64,000 nucleotides of DNA, from contig MNCI01006816.1 of NCBI GenBank assembly GCA_015680685.1, positions 53,312 through 117,311 on the forward strand, in the 5' to 3' direction. The notes beneath the pieces were generated by a model that did no database searches, was not told where the DNA came from, and saw only the letters and a list, made by a program, of their open reading frames with translations. Positions 1 to 12,063 of this stretch are shown here, in pieces (the first letter of the stretch is position 1; each line of letters opens with the position of its first letter). The position numbers were made by a program, and so were the translations under genes. This DNA is from Gnetum montanum (lineage: Eukaryota > Streptophyta > Gnetopsida > Gnetales > Gnetaceae).

Positions 1-2272
1 AGGAGACAATGCACCTACAAGGGAAGGTACCTCACCCCCAGATCCCTCACAATTTGGTACAAAGTGTGGCATGGCACTGCACCAAAACTATCCAGTCTTG
101 GTTGCCTACATATCTACAACTGTCGTAGAATCAGGGTCATGTAGTTCTCCACGGAGAAGAGGGAAGGAAGAGGACTTAGAGAAGAGAGTTGCAACAGGAG
201 GGTGTCCTATTGCTAGCTTGGTACCACCAAGCCGGGTGGGTTTTGTAACACTTGAGAGCCACCCAAGGACGCCTTAGAGTGTTCCATGGCCCCCGAACCA
301 TGGGGAGAGCCCAAGAGAACCACCACTTGGGACATCTCTCACATACACTGTTTCTGAAAACGAAAAGCTTCCCATGTCCAGAGAATTTGAGCCTGATTTT
401 GATTTTTGCAAGGATTCCCGCATTCAGTTGAGGTCACAGTTCCTTTTATTATTATTATTTTTAAAAGAATGATTTCAAACAATGAGCGAAGGCAGTTAAT
501 TTGGGTAATGAAACTGAAACCGAATTATTCATGTTTACTGCGTTTTGAATCTGTCTGTCGGACTAGTTTTAGAACTTCTTTTACATAAGGTTTTTTATAG
601 AATTTTTTTTTAACGTACCGCACTGGAATGAATGTGACGCGAAAGCAACAAAGATTATTCAGAGGTTTCTCCATCAACTCCATTTTCACGTTGAGGTTTC
701 TGAAACTGTTCGTGGCAATATTCGTATGCAACGCAAAAATGGGAGGACAGACACAGCTCACTGAGATATTACGATGCATCATTTTTCAATTGGTTGGTTG
801 ATTATGTTGGATTAGAATAATTAGAGCTTAGAAATTTAGACTACGTTTTGTTACGCTGAAAATGTCTATTCACTGGTAGGTCAACAGAATTCACTTTCAT
901 AGGGTCCAACAACCACCCTTATTACGTTGTCGCTAACCTAGAAGAAAACAAGAAATCTCACATCGCTGATTTTTCTTGTCCGTAGCTATCCACATCAAGC
1001 AGCACAAATGTTCATATCAACATTAAAGGCGTTCACACCGGCACTTGTAAATGTTATCCATCCATGTAATTTTGGATTTAAATTTAGGGGATAATGTTTA
1101 TTAAATTTGAGTTTGATGTATAACCCTATTCATGGACTCGTGCTCGGTACATAATCAATCATAATAAATTATCATCAAATCATTTACTTATTTTAAAGGG
1201 ATAAAGTTACCAAAATGATAATGATGTACAACCTCATTCAAATGGTTATTTTTAGTTGACCTTTTTTTTATTTATCACTCATTGTTTTCTAGAGTCTTGA
1301 AAGTTGTTTTTGGCTTGCCAAATCTTTGTCATCACTCATGTTGTTTTTAAAGGTTTTGCTTTTGGATGAGATAACCATTCACTTCCCTTTAATGGCCAAC
1401 TCATCATAGATGGAATAAAGGCAGAATACCAGGGAACATGTTGGAAGGTCCCTAAGGTTCTCAAACGAAGCCAAAAACACCTTAGGAAGCCCAAAACATG
1501 CATCAAACCTAGAAGTGTGATATGGGAGGCATGGATGTAAACTAGGGAGGTAGAAACCTCAACTATGCACATGAAAACCACAAAGACAAGATGTAAAATA
1601 CTTCCCAAGTTTAGGGCTTACAATTGACATACAAAATGCCACTAGACGACTCATCATTGAATACAACTTTATAACTCAATGCTACTCCCTAAAATTGACC
1701 TAAATGACTATATGTACCCCTNTCATTAGGCTATTATCCCATTGTTGCAAGATATATAAGAAAGATTCCATTGAATCTATGAAAGCCTATCTTTATTAGT
1801 TAGTCATTGCTTGATTAGTTAGAGAATGTGACTTCTAAGTTGCAAGTCACATGTTTAATTTCAAATGATATGTTGATTTTTCACATTATTACGTTTAACA
1901 TTTAGTTAACTGACAAGTTAAAAACTAACATGAAGTGTTAAAAACATTATCATCATTTAAACCTTATCCAATCACATGAGATTGGCTATATGAATTCATT
2001 TCTATCATTCACTACTACTAAGAGCCAAATTACCATTAATAAGTGAATCTTAGCTATCTTTTTTATTACTATTGAGTGATTATTACAAGTTCAAGTACTA
2101 AGAAAAGTGAGAGAAATGGAAATTCATGATAAGTTAAATCATTAAACATTAAATTACATTGAATTCTTAAGTAATAGATAAATAAGAAATGAACATGAAT
2201 AAGAAATCAATAGAAACATTCATTGATGAAGGAATTCTCAAGTATAAATCAATTACAAATCACTATTAAATG
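1..2272. other. AT-rich region without a recognisable gene
   Basis: I see no conserved protein motif, RNA gene or LTR end here. The first 350 bases are richer in G+C and hold a 68-codon open frame (71-277) with no recognisable domain. An open minus-strand frame at 1,336-1,608 is also unassigned. A single N at 1,722 marks a closed assembly gap. The stretch may be decayed repeat. Confidence 0.5.
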
Positions 2273-2294
2273 TCTCTCTCTCTCTCTCTCTCTC
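2273..2294. repeat. (TC)n microsatellite
   Basis: Eleven uninterrupted TC dinucleotides in AT-rich sequence. Confidence 0.95.
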
Positions 2295-2814
2295 CCTCAT
2301 TTTATTCACTTCATAAATTTATTCAATTTTCAATAATCTCTACCATTAGAAAGATCTCTTGAATGTATATCCTTCAGGATTATTTAATTATAATTCAAAA
2401 TAGTTGTTTTTAACTATTAGACTATGACTATGGCTAGGCTATGAGTCATAGTTAAATTGCACCTAACTATGAATGGGATCTGAGTTGAAACTTACTTAAA
2501 AATTAGCTTGGATAGGTAACAACATTCTAGGTTTGACTTGTAATGGACCCACAAGTTGCTAAGCTAGTACCAACAATCTTCAATTTGGAATTCCAACTAT
2601 TTAAAATTTGAAATTTTATAACAAATATCATTGGATGTTAGAGAACAATACTTGAATTTTAAATATTCATTTATTACAAATGGTAGAGTGAAATTAAAGG
2701 ATGTGGGATGCTAAGGTGGAGGGGTGGGGGATGGGGGCTAATGTGGTGTAGGGATAGATCTTTTGATTCCCTTTGTTCCTTTCCTACATTTGTGTTTGCA
2801 AGTTTTAGGCTTGG

Positions 2815-3080
2815 AGAAGATGTCTTAGAGGTCCAGAAGACATCTTTGCAAAGACAGGGAGCTAATAGAAGACGTCTTGAATGCAAAGGAGATATCTTGT
2901 TGATTTTTCACTCTTCTCAAAGAAGACATCCTACAAGAGGGAAGACATCTTGCCTAAGATGTTTCCTACTAGAAGAATACATCCTGCCCAAGACATCTCC
3001 TACTAGGAGGAGACATCTTGCAAAGACAAAAGATGTCTTCCCTGAAAGTTGGTTTTGATAGGGGACATCTCCCAGGATCT
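2815..3080. repeat. Cluster of degenerate AGACATCT/AGATGTCT palindromic words
   Basis: About a dozen copies of the word AGACATCT or its complement AGATGTCT, with variants, occur in both orientations within 265 bases at irregular spacing of roughly 15-35 bases. The cluster overlaps a 116-codon open frame (2,708-3,058) whose predicted protein is compositionally odd and shows no domain. I read it as a degenerate repeat rather than a gene. Confidence 0.6.
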
Positions 3081-3867
3081 AGAGATGACCCATATGGTCG
3101 GGGAAACTTCTAAAAACACCTATCTCAATTTGAGAAACAGTTGGAACATGATGGAAAAGGATTGAAACAACTGGGGAGAAGGTAAGAAGAATTGGGAAAT
3201 GTTATGACTACAAAATTCAATTGTTGGAAGATCAAAAATTCTAGCACAACAACTTTAACCTCGAATCCCTAGGGCCTTCAAAAAATGGGATTCAAGGTGC
3301 CTTGGACAGTTTGGCAAATCACCTAGGAACTTGGAAAATGTAAAAATAGGGTAGAACAATAAAAATGTAATGTAGATCTAAGAACATAAATGCACCAAAA
3401 TGGAACAAATAAATCTATTTTTCACACAAATAGAATTGTAAACTTTATTTTAAAAGAAATAAAGAATGGTTAAAGAAATGTACACAATAGGTGCCCAGAA
3501 CAATAGGGAATTCACTTTGATGGGGGTTCAAATTCCATTGGAATCGATGGCTCCAAGATCCGAATGTTCTGCAACTTCTAATGCTATTGAACTATGCTAG
3601 TCTCCACACCAAATCTACAATGTTGATGATGTAGGGGGGATGTAACAATGGCTATGGGGGTTCCACACTAGGGGATTCAAGAAGCTACATGTATGCAAAA
3701 TTGCAAGAGCTCTTGAATGCAAAAAAAAAGAAAAAACGGCTAAAAATGTGTAGTGTGTAAAATGCCCAAAAATTGTGGAACACGTACATGGTTTTGGGAC
3801 CTAGGTTTTGTAATGTTTCAACCATAAATTTGGCTATAGATTGGTTGCAAATTATAACAAATTGTTG
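3081..3867. other. No recognisable feature
   Basis: AT-rich sequence with short A-runs (for example 3,720-3,736). No open frame with a recognisable motif and no repeat boundary was seen. Confidence 0.4.
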
Positions 3868-4275
3868 TCCATGTTAGGGGTAGGTGAGTCATGCCCCCAT
3901 GCATCCATGTTGGGGGTTTGTGAGTTATACCCCCATGCATCCACGGTGGGGGGATGGCATCCATGCGAGAGGGATGACATCAACACTGGGTGAATGCCAT
4001 CCATACTAGGGAGATGACATGAACAATGGGGGAATGATATCCACACTGGAGGAATGGCATCCATGTTGGGGGGATGACATCCATGGTGGGGGGATGGCAT
4101 CCATGCTAGAGGGATGACATCCATGTTGGGGAAATGACATCCATGGTGGGGGGATGGCATCCATGTTGGGGAGATGGCATTCACATTGGGGGGATGGCAT
4201 CCATGTTGGGGGTAGATGAGTTATATCCCCATGCATCCACATTAGGGGTAGGTGAGTTATACCCCCATACAAGTG
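3868..4275. repeat. Minisatellite of about 20-bp units with 40-bp flanking variants
   Basis: The core (about 3,950-4,215) is a run of roughly 20-bp units built on GGATGGCATCCATGTTGGGG, alternating 'gatggcatcc' and 'gatgacatcc' versions. Both flanks carry a longer related unit containing 'taggtgagt(c/t)at' and 'cccccatgcatcca'. Three overlapping frames are open across it (minus 3,852-4,184, minus 4,006-4,272, plus 4,134-4,373). They are open only because the unit lacks stops, and give repetitive H/P/M-rich peptides. I do not regard any as a gene. Confidence 0.85.
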
Positions 4276-5024
4276 TCACCAATGTAGAAAATGCTATACC
4301 CCCCATAAAACCCATCAAAATGCCAAATTTGGCATCCCAAAAGGCATTTGTAAATCCCCAAGCCCAAATATAGACATTACATAGCTTTTTTCACTTGAGG
4401 GATGAGGCTTTAACCACTATGAGGCATTTTTCATCCCCAAAAGTATAAAGTATGTGAGATTTCACCTCTTGGGTTGCAATCTTCACATTTATAATAAATT
4501 TCTAGCCTTGGATTTCATGGGGTGAAGGCTACATGATCAAAATGGTTACAACATGTAATTTTGGTGGTGTTTCATTGGCCCCTATTTGTTGGTTTCTAGA
4601 GGATTGACTTGAGAGGCACCAACAAAGAATACCAAACACCACTATAGGTCCACCACCAACATTCCCTCTTCGCACTTGATCTAGTTGTGTCAAACCATGT
4701 TAAAGAGTGCTTGTGATGATGGGACAAGGCTATGATGAAGAGATGGTCATGAGGTTTTAGAAAAATGGTAGTGAAGGATAACACTACTTTCTAGGTGTTG
4801 ACATCATGGTTATGGCACCGACATGATGTATCTTGAAGCGTGGTTCACTCAAAAGATGCATTTGAGGAACCATCACTTCACTCCAAGGTCTTTTGGCCAT
4901 TAGGCTCCTCCCTTTGCATGTTTGGAATCGTTGTCTTAGTAATTTTCTTTCCTTTTTTGTGGGGTGAAACCTTCATTTGGTTTCTTTGCTAAGGCTAGTT
5001 TTAACATGGCTTTCTTAGCTAAAT
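4276..5024. other. No recognisable feature
   Basis: No conserved motif or LTR terminus seen. Moderately AT-rich, with no frame longer than about 60 codons that looks coding. Confidence 0.4.
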
Positions 5025-5150
5025 GAGGTTTGTTACACCCAATAGAATGAATGGTTTTCCCATCGAGTGAGACATGTTACACTTGACGGACTTAATGATT
5101 TTCCTGTTGAATAAGATGTGTTACATTCAACGGACTTAATTTGGAGCATG
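5025..5150. repeat. Imperfect tandem repeat, about 46-bp unit, about 2.7 copies
   Basis: Three successive units contain 'tgttacac(c/t)' followed by 'gga(c/a)ttaatgattttcc' or a close variant and 'gaataag'. The period is about 46 bp. The third copy is truncated. Confidence 0.6.
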
Positions 5151-5580
5151 ATAGAGGTGTGTCATATGGTCATAATGCATGAGTGTCAATCATTGGTCAA
5201 CATTACTTTCTAGGGTAAGGAAGGCTATAATAAGGTTACGAGGTTGGGTTCAAGAAGACGATAATGAAAATGATGTGAAACAAGCACTCTTGACACAATA
5301 AGACAAACTCACCAAATATTGTGCATTGAGGTCATGTAGCGACTTGCTGCCATAATGAGTTGCACCTTTACAATGACTCCAAGCATCATCCTACAAGCAA
5401 AACTCCAAGAGGACAAGAAAACCAGCTAAAGAAAGTATGTGGTTATAATATGATTCATTGGACTACATGAGACAATCAACAAACTAGGCCACGGTAGGTC
5501 ACCATCATTACAACATAGGAAAATCTATGCGATGTGCATCAAATTTACAAAATTTTGCAGTTCGTTCATTGTGCAAAACT

Positions 5581-5619
5581 GAGAGAGAGAGAGAGAGAGA
5601 GTGTGTGTGTGTGTGTGTG
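5581..5619. repeat. Compound (GA)10(GT)n microsatellite interrupted by element A
   Basis: Ten GA units are followed by GT units that run directly into the left LTR of element A at 5,620. The right flank of A (15,348 onward) resumes with 'gtttgtgtgtgtgtgcgtgcgtg', i.e. the other half of the same tract. The 5-bp flanks are GTGTG on the left and GTTTG on the right, a near-perfect target duplication. Confidence 0.9.
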
Positions 5620-6442
5620 TGATGAGTGGTGAGGTATCCCTATGCTCAACCATACGAATATAAGCATCCACACATGATCCGATCGAATTCCAAGGACTAT
5701 GTGCTTATGCACTTTTGTGGAACAAGGACAGGTTAGTCAATTGTTGTCTTCCCAAGCTTACTTGTATAGCACAATTCTATGGTTAAGTAAACTTGAGGTA
5801 TATGATTTTTATATATTTTTACGTTTTATGACTTGGTGCTACAAAGGGAGGAGAGAGAGATAACTAAGTAACTAATTTAATTTAACTACTCGACTATGCT
5901 TTAACTAGTCCTAACACCAGCATCCATTCTCACTTGCCGTACACATCCTGAACCAGTGCAACATCGTTGGGATTACCAAAAGCTAATCGTTACTAGGTTA
6001 CCGAGCATTACACACATGCTCGAAGTAATCGTACTGAGTGTGCTTACTTATGAAAGTTATAGGGTGAGAGAGAGAACATTAATTAACTAAGAAAAGCATT
6101 AAATAACTACAATGAACATTAATTAATCTATTCTAGATACTGCAAGGTTTATCACAAAGTTCATCTTTATTGCCGTACATAAGATGTGCTTAGGTACACA
6201 ATTGTCAAATGAGGATCCATTCACTTTATGACTCCTACTATGGGCATGCATAAATAATTCTAACTCTGAGAGGGAGAAAAGGCAAGAGTTCGGGTAAGGG
6301 TCTAACTAATCTCTTCCATACCAAGTGCACCCACTCTTATTTATAGGTGACAAGACATGCCCCGATATCAGATGCTCGATATCGCTTGGAAGGCCCTGAT
6401 ATCACGGATGCGATATCGCGGTCTCGATATTGCGACTCATCA
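5620..6442 (-). repeat. 3' LTR of element A
   Basis: Read on the minus strand it begins TGATGAGTCG at 6,442 and ends with CTCATCA complementing 5,620. U3 is very short: GATATC or GATATT palindromes at 6,364, 6,378, 6,398, 6,412 and 6,426 lie just inside the LTR, followed by a TATAAATA box at 6,338-6,345, only about 100 bases from the LTR start. Confidence 0.93.
6338..6431 (-). promoter_or_regulatory. U3 promoter: 14-bp-phased GATATC palindromes plus TATA box
   Basis: Palindromic GATATC cores start at 6,364, 6,378, 6,398 and 6,412, and GATATT at 6,426 (steps 14, 20, 14, 14). A TATAAATA box on the minus strand lies 18 bases beyond the last core. The same arrangement occurs in the other GATATC-type LTRs of this window, which argues for a promoter module rather than chance. 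Confidence 0.7.
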
Positions 6443-6451
6443 TACCCCCAC
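6443..6451 (-). other. Polypurine tract of element A
   Basis: Minus-strand GTGGGGGTA immediately before the 3' LTR; plus-strand DNA synthesis would be primed here. The same nine bases precede the 3' LTRs of D, F and G. Confidence 0.85.
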
Positions 6452-8330
6452 GATTGAATGAAAACTCGTCCTCGAGTTCCTTAAAAAATATTGGAAAGGT
6501 ATGGGATTATTAACTGAATGAGAACTGATAGTGACAGGGAATAATAGAGTCAAAGTGCCCGGTGAACAGATCAACAACACATTACACATTGATGTTCATA
6601 CCCATGGTGGGGAACATTGTACATAAATGACATCCAGACTCTTATTTGATAGCTTGAAGAGAGAAAAAAGAACATGAGGCACGTTGCTGCTGACATCGTG
6701 ATTGCGCCTTCCATTGTTTATCCATAGCCACGGACCAAACTTGTTCTCAACATAAACACTCCAGCTCCAATCCATCTCGAGTGCTTCCTCCTATCCTAGT
6801 CCATTGTTCATGTAATTGCCATCTGCACACACAACACAGTCACAAATGAGCAAGGATAGGTAAGCCACAATGCAGTTGATACCTTGCCTCGATATAAAGT
6901 GCATTGGCTGAGTTGTGGTTATGGCAGAAACTAGGTTAGAGGTTTATCATTGATAACTACCCAAGGTGTAGGGGTGATACAATTAGTAGAATGGAAAAAT
7001 TTGTGACAGGGCCCCCACGACTAAGAGCAAACCTCCAATAGCAATAGGGTGGAAAAGTATAGGGAACAAGAAAAATGGGAAAAATAACAACGGCAATGCC
7101 AATAAAATGGATGTCATGGATGGGGAAGAAATGAGAAATTGTTGATTGTAAGAAATGTTTAAGGAGAAGAATTTAACAGTTGCACCATAAAGGAATGTCA
7201 GTGGGTCCTCCCTAAAGTAGGCTCATGCCTTTTATGCCTTGAAAAACCCCCAAACTAAAGAGTCCGTAGGCTTTAGGGATGACATATGGAAACAATGGTT
7301 AAAGACTTACCCACAAGAATTTACCAAGGAAAACAATGTATCAACAAAAATATAGACTAATCATAAAACCAGCAATAAGGTGGGAAATGGGAAGAAAGAT
7401 GGAGAGTAGAAAATGGAATGGAATCCCAAGAGCAAGGTTTTGTAAAGTCCCTTGTGTATTTTATGGTTAAGGTGACTGAGTAGAACTCATTCCAAAGCTG
7501 GACTCAAACCAACCACTTTCCGTGACCTCACATTAATACACTTGACCAATCTATTCTCTTGAAGCAACAAGAATGCTTTCCCAAAGAGTCACCACCATTC
7601 CAAGGAGAGGAAGATAGAGAAGCAGGAAGCAAGAAAGGGCCTTAGTTAGAGGAAACCTTTAAGCATGGGTAACATGTCCTTCCAGTGCCATAACCAGTGC
7701 TTGTAGTCCAAATTCTTTTATCATGTCTAAGGGGTGTGCTTTGAATTCTCACCAGTTTTTTTTTTTGTGAGAACCACACCATGCAAAGAATTATTTTTCT
7801 TCACTCAGCTTCCTAATATTTGATCAAAGGAAAAATGGCGGAAAACCCATGAAAAGCATCCAAGTACCCAAGAGAATAGCCAACACGTGTGCATCAAATC
7901 CCTTTGAAGTGACACCCTTTTCAACCATTGAGTCCTTCCTCAGTTTGAAGAATACCAAGCCACCAATTCATTAACAAGTTTATTTAGGAAAAGGGACAGT
8001 ACAATTCCAAGCCAAGGGAGATCACAAAGTTGAATGGATGAATGGGCGACTTGGACTTATTACCTATTTTATCGAAAGAACCATATCTTAATATCAACAT
8101 TGAAAATCAAAGGTAAAAACCAAACATTAGCAATCAACATTATTATAGTACCATCCACCATCATGAGCACTTATTATATGATGAATGAAAGTAATTCAAA
8201 CAAAGAAATAGTAAAATTGTGAACAATGGTGTAAAACAAAAATAAGTAAATTTGAAAAATGTGCAAAACAAAAATGTGTAAAGAAAAAATACAAAAGGAA
8301 TTGAGGGCTTTGAATGGTTAGCATTGGTGG
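6452..8330 (-). other. Post-integrase untranslated region of element A
   Basis: This 1.9-kb stretch between the integrase and the polypurine tract has no conserved frame. It corresponds to the post-integrase region of G (52,640-55,339) and lacks both the extra ORF and the internal palindrome-TATA module present in E and F. Confidence 0.6.
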
Positions 8331-9420
8331 CCGTCTCCCCCATGACTGAGGTGGTAGGAGGTAATCCGAAATAGGGAGCAAGGTTNTCATTGTGGCACAT
8401 GTGAAGGATTCCAGTAGAGAACCTTATCTCCTAGTTGATATCTAACTTTTTTAATCCTTAGGTCATGATGTTGTTTATTAAAAGCCTTGTGTAATTTGTT
8501 AGATGATAGGGCAACTAGTCAATTCTCATCTAGCAAGTTAAGGTTCATTAGCCGTTCTTTTTGTTCTAGATCAAGGTCAAGGTTGAGATCACATGCCATG
8601 CATAGTGTACAGAGTTTTGCTTGAATAGGAAGCGTTGGAAGTTTACCATACACTAACTCATAGGGAGAGTAACCTATAGGGAGTTTCCATGTGGAGTGGT
8701 ATGCCCAAAGAGCATCGNTGTACATCATCTATAGCTGCATGATTTGTTCAACAACAAGTTGTAAATAGGTTTGGTGTGCCACGTGCACTTATTTCAGATA
8801 ATGGTACATACTTCACAGGTGTGACTTTTTAGAAATTAATGCAAAGCTTAGGGGTTGAGCACAAACTGACTACACCATACCACCCTTAAGCAAATGGTNG
8901 CACGTGGCACACCAAACCTATTTACAACTTGTTGTTGAACAAATCATGCAGCTATAGATGATGTACAATACTTAACGACAGTTGCTTCTACCCATTTTGT
9001 GAAGTAGTCAATGGCAACAATGATGTAGGCTTTTCCATTGGACATTGGTGTAATAGGTCCCATAAAATCAATTCCCCAAATATTGAAAGGTTCTAAAGGT
9101 TGAATCCATTATTGTGGACCCTTAATTCTAGCAATCATTTGCCCATCATGTTGACATCACTCACAAGATTGGACAAAATGATGGGCATCCTAGAACAATG
9201 TAGGCCAATAATATCTTGCAAGCAAGATTTTAATGGTTGTTTGTCTCCCAATGTAATGAACCCACAAGGATGCTCACGAGCATCTTGGAGAACTCGTAAT
9301 TGATCCATCTTGGTAACACACTATCAAACCAAGCCATCAGGACATACTTTATAAAGTTTCCCATTAATCTCCATAAAATACTTGGCTCGGTGAAGAAATT
9401 GTTGTTTCTTTTTAATGTCT
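8331..9420 (-). pseudogene. pol: Integrase region of element A pol (broken)
   Basis: Minus-strand segments match gypsy integrase. A degenerate HHCC zinc-finger region lies near 9,150-9,350 and the start of the catalytic core near 8,970-9,080. The conserved C-terminal core part 'ALWAYHSTWKLPIGYSPYEL' reads at about 8,640-8,710. The catalytic-core middle has been replaced by an inverted patch between two Ns (8,719-8,967). At the N at 8,386 the SH3-like 'WEGPY' segment is missing, and the frame jumps to the conserved tail containing 'SVMGETA'. It could not make a working integrase. The damage is probably part assembly, part genuine decay. Confidence 0.8.
8719..8967. other. N-flanked inverted patch, probable assembly error
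   Basis: Bases 8,720-8,788 reappear as an exact reverse complement at 8,900-8,967. Between them, integrase coding reads on the plus strand (containing 'LISDNGTYFTG'), opposite to the rest of element A. Single Ns sit at 8,718 and 8,899. The simplest reading is a contig end placed in the wrong orientation during gap closing. Confidence 0.8.
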
Positions 9421-9479
9421 AACCCTTGTGGTGTTTGTTGTGTAAGGAGATAGGTGAGAATACTACTATACCAGTTTGT

Positions 9480-10760
9480 CTCCATGGTCAACTAATTAGT
9501 TACTACACCTGCAAAGAGGAGTTCATCAAGAAAATGATCAAAAAGTGGATATTCATCCTCTTTGTTGTCCCATCACAACTAAGATAAATGATTAGCAACT
9601 ATGTTCTCAGTGCCTTTACGATCAATCATTGTAAGATCAAACTCTTGTAAGATTATGAGCCATCATATGATGCAAGGGCTCACCATTGGTTTATTCATTA
9701 GGAACATTGTTGCACTATGATCGGTGTGCATGAATACCTTATAGCCCAAGACATAGTGCCTAAATTTTTCTAGTGCAAACACTACAACCATTAATTCTTT
9801 CTCTGTTGTGGTGTAGTTGAGTTGTGCATTAGCAATACTCCTACTTGCACAGTGGATGTAATAAGGATGTTTTTGGTCATCTAACTATGTAAGTACAACT
9901 CCTAAAGCATAGTTGGATGCTTCAGTCATTATGTGGAATGGTTTGGACCAATCAAGAGCTTGTAGAATGGGTGTTTCTACGAGCTTCTATTTTAAAGTTT
10001 GGAAAGCTAGTTCGCATTCCCTGGTCCATTCGAAAGGTACATCCTTTTTCGTTAGTTCAACCAATGGTTTTACAACCTTTGAAAATTTCTCAATAAACCG
10101 TCTGTAGTAGCCAGTGTGTCCAAGGAATGATTGGATATCTTTTACAATTTCGGGTTGCTAAGTGATTTCTTGGATGATTTTAATCTTTTCAGGGTCTACT
10201 TCTATCCTTGTTTGCAAAATCTTATACCCTAATATGACACCTTCTTGAACCATTAAATGGCTTTTTTGCTAGTTGAGCCTTAAATTGGTTTCTACACACC
10301 AATTTAGTACTTGCTCTAACCAATCCAAGGCTTGATCAAAGTTTGCTCCGTAAGTGGAGAAGTTGTCCATGAAGACTTCCACACCATTTCCTATCTGCTA
10401 CTAGAATATGCTTAGAACTAATCATTGAAATGTTGCAGGGGCATTACACAAGCCAAATGGCATTTGTTTGTATGCAAATGTTTCCCAAGGACTAGTGAAC
10501 GTAGTCTTGGCTTGGTCTTCTAGGGCTATTTGAATTTGGTTATACCCACTATACCCATCCAGAAAACTATAGTAGCGATGCTCTACAATGGTATCTAAGA
10601 CTTGGTCAACGAATGATAATGGAAAGTGGTCCTTGAATGTTGCCATATTTAGTAGCCTAAAATCTATACACATCCTCCATTTACCTCCCTTCATAGGCAC
10701 AATAACTAAGGGACTAACCCATTCACTATCAGCAATGGGGTATATGAACCTAGCTTTTAG
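9480..10760 (-). pseudogene. pol: Reverse transcriptase-RNase H region of element A pol
   Basis: The RT fingers and palm are open at 10,422-10,700, with 'GGKWRMCIDFRLLN', the 'YSGYNQI' turn and 'MPFGLCNAPATFQ', all classic gypsy RT. Downstream the catalytic box reads 'VFMDNF', so the second aspartate of the YxDD-type motif is changed to asparagine. RNase H follows with 'MTEASNYALG', 'TTEKELMVVVFALEKF' and 'HTDHSA', retaining the Glu and the later Asp, while the first Asp has become Glu. Several stops interrupt the frame. The order RT then RNase H then integrase on the minus strand fits element A. It is non-functional as read. Confidence 0.88.
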
Positions 10761-11223
10761 AAGCTATTCAGTTTCTTCCTTAACCATTTGCCTAAGCTTT
10801 GGGTTAAGTCACCTCTGCGATTGTTGTTAAGGCTTCATGGAGGGATCAATGTAAATTCTATGTTGGCATATCCTAGGATCTATTCTGGTTAATTCGAGAT
10901 ATAACCAAGAAAAGGCTTTTAACCATTTTTTATCACTTTCAGTAGTCTCTCTTTTTGTTGAGGAGCTAGCCTAGCATTAATAATTACCAATTTTTCATTC
11001 TTGAAAATTGTGTATTCCATACTGATGGGCAATGGTTTTAACTCAAGGGGCTCTTGCTTGAACTTATCAGGGATTTCCAACTTTCCCAAATTGATATTTT
11101 CAATGTCAAGACTTGGAAGTTGGTGATGGACTTACTCTAATGTATCTATGCTATCGATGCAAGTGCAAGTTAAACCCTTAGTTAGTTCCATGTATATAGT
11201 TGAACTGCTCTCTTGATTAGTTG

Positions 11224-12063
11224 TCAGCCACTGGGTGCCTTCTTGTCTTGTGGCTGCTGCATACAGGCATCTTTGTATATTAGCACTTGTGCACATTGAT
11301 TGCATGCAAGCAATGTTAAATTTTGTACAAACCATAAATTCTGCATGCAATTACACCCTATGTTACTATATGTAGTGCATGGAACTTTCTTCTTCTTGAT
11401 CTTTCCAAATGTATTTTTCTTTGATATTTCTAGGGAAAGATCATAGATTCCTAGGCGTGCATCAATTGTGCTTAGCCATGCTCTTCCCATTATGATTGGG
11501 AAGTCCCCCTTACTGTTGTTCACTTGAATCACTAGGAAGTCAGCTGGATACGACCATTCACAAACAGTGGTAACAATGTCCTCGACTAGTTCTAACGGGA
11601 CAATGATGGACTGGTCGGCCAACTCTAAATGAATGTTACTCCTTTTTAATGGAGGCAGGTTCCAGGCTTTGTACATTTCTTGAGAGATTAAGTTGACATT
11701 AGAACCTGAATCCAAAAGAGCTTTGCATGGTTCATTCCCAACAATTTGTAGATATATAAGAGGACTCCAAGGATCAAAGAATTTCCTAGGAAGATGGATA
11801 GCTTTTATCCAATTAGTGATGGCATGAGTTAACATGACCGTATTCATTGAATGTGGCCTCTGGGTTGAAGAGAGTTCTGAAGTTTCAATTGGTGATGAGG
11901 CATTTGAAGAATTAGCCACTTGTGACTGTAAGGACTTAGTTGGGTTGTTGGTTCTAAAGAAAGGTCTTTTCTTTGTGTGATTTTTTGGACCAATAGTAAG
12001 GTGAGAATTAACATCCCTTGTAGCATTGTGTTGTTGTGGCTGGGCAAGGAGCTCACCCTGCAT
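11224..12063 (-). CDS. pol: Gag tail and aspartic protease of element A (279-codon open frame)
   Basis: This is the longest open frame in the window. The first roughly 95 residues are polar and low complexity, probably the gag C-terminal or linker part. The protease follows: 'CKALLDSGSNVNLI' (about residues 113-126) is the retropepsin active site with D-S-G. A second hallmark, 'PIIMGRAWLSTID' (about 189-201), is the conserved hydrophobic-Gly motif. Homologous segments lie in G (48,918-49,610) and E (34,708-35,170). It would be cleaved from a gag-pol polyprotein rather than made alone, so the ATG used here is nominal. That it is intact while gag and RT around it are broken is probably chance. 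Confidence 0.85.
   Translation of the reverse strand: MQGELLAQPQQHNATRDVNSHLTIGPKNHTKKRPFFRTNNPTKSLQSQVANSSNASSPIETSELSSTQRPHSMNTVMLTHAITNWIKAIHLPRKFFDPWSPLIYLQIVGNEPCKALLDSGSNVNLISQEMYKAWNLPPLKRSNIHLELADQSIIVPLELVEDIVTTVCEWSYPADFLVIQVNNSKGDFPIIMGRAWLSTIDARLGIYDLSLEISKKNTFGKIKKKKVPCTTYSNIGCNCMQNLWFVQNLTLLACNQCAQVLIYKDACMQQPQDKKAPSG

Noticed and set aside
71-277. 68-codon open frame in a G+C-richer stretch
   Set aside because: No recognisable motif, and too short to support alone.
2708-3058. 116-codon plus-strand open frame
   Set aside because: Coincides with a repeat-word cluster and shows no domain, start context or splice evidence.
3852-4373. Three overlapping 79-110-codon open frames
   Set aside because: They are translations of a 20-bp minisatellite lacking stops; composition is purely repeat-driven.
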